Part shown: piece after piece, positions 63,867 to 64,000 of the stretch
Layout: every line of letters starts with the position of its first letter
How positions within the stretch are numbered: the first letter of the stretch is position 1
Origin: Mycoplasma zalophi
GTDB lineage: Bacteria; Bacillota_I; Bacilli_A; Mycoplasmatales; Metamycoplasmataceae
Length of the DNA: 64,000 nucleotides
Assembly (NCBI RefSeq): GCF_018914005.1
Contig: NZ_JAHMHI010000001.1
Span: 1-64,000 of the forward strand
Reading direction: 5' to 3'
Program-made: the position numbers and the translations under genes
The notes under the pieces: generated by a model
Seen by the model: only the letters and a program-made list of their open reading frames with translations
The model's database searches: none
What the model was told of the DNA's origin: nothing

Positions 63867-63879
63867 ATTAAATCCTTTC

Positions 63880-63999
63880 CTATATTAATTCTTTTAATCT
63901 TTTGTAATCTGATTTAGCCATTAAACCTGATTTACGTGATTGTCTTTTTTGTTTTGTTGTTTTGTTTTGAGCAAGGTGTGAACGATATGCTTTTCCACG
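63880..63999 (-). CDS. rpmI: 50S ribosomal protein L35 (C-terminal part)
   Basis: The window edge cuts the gene; 39 residues are visible, [20 protein letters not shown] followed by [19 protein letters not shown]. The basic stretch and HLAxxKxxKxKR match L35. Ends at TAG 63880-63882, 13 bases before rplT. Confidence 0.88.
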   Translation of the reverse strand, partial: RGKAYRSHLAQNKTTKQKRQSRKSGLMAKSDYKRLKELI

Positions 64000-64000
64000 T

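Overview
The window comes from a wall-less mollicute, very probably a Mycoplasma-type organism. The DNA is extremely AT-rich. UGA is read as tryptophan throughout: nearly every long protein runs through in-frame TGA codons at conserved Trp positions. Only release factor 1 is seen, and lipoproteins carry the short mycoplasma signal peptide ending in a lipobox. I infer a member of the hominis-type lineage from the gene families (DUF1600, DUF31/Mycop_pep lipoprotein, degenerate Opp-like ABC protein), but I cannot name the species.

Layout. 1-2270 is an accessory edge: the 3' end of one type I restriction specificity gene (hsdS), a second hsdS in opposite orientation with an early nonsense codon, shared short inverted repeats, and a GIY-YIG nuclease-like gene. 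2390-9750 holds RNase HIII, a Cof-type HAD phosphatase, trmL, a DivIVA-like miniprotein, rbgA/ylqF, an SGNH-hydrolase-like protein with an altered active site, a tandem PEBP protein and a DUF1600 membrane protein. 9814-20247 is core: ffh, glyQS-dnaG-rpoD-nif3-nfo, rpmG-pepP and obg. 20311-21006 is an eight-gene tRNA cluster. 21205-23177 is a three-gene set of unknown function. 23347-37017 is core again: prfA-prmC, dnaJ with a CIRCE operator, an unknown gene with cmk-der-gpsA-hup, recU on the other strand, acpS-plsC-scpA-scpB-pseudouridine synthase-gatCAB.

37019-43937 continues with a YihY/BrkB membrane protein, a FolT-like ECF substrate-binding protein, and one uninterrupted 1,605-codon frame. 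That frame joins a degenerate, motif-less ABC (Opp-like) protein directly to valyl-tRNA synthetase. 43989-52280 is the surface/accessory region: a DUF31 serine-protease-like lipoprotein, metK under a SAM-I (S-box) riboswitch, a BspA-type leucine-rich-repeat lipoprotein built from near-identical 66-bp repeats with a 17-nt poly(A) tract in its promoter, an azoreductase and an orphan tryptophan-synthase-beta-like enzyme. 52315-64000 is a minus-strand core block: topA, rpsP-trmD-rplS, hpt, deoxynucleoside kinase, greA, ruvX-alaS-mnmA, rpmI-rplT.

Most plus-strand neighbours overlap by 1-12 bases (ATGA/TAATG junctions), so they are probably translationally coupled operons. A minority of genes have no Shine-Dalgarno and start 6-9 bases after a -10 box, which suggests leaderless mRNAs. 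The most interesting items are the invertible-looking hsdS pair, the ABC-ValRS continuous frame, the ValRS editing-site changes, the orphan TrpB-like enzyme, the SAM-I riboswitch and the poly(A)-controlled LRR lipoprotein.
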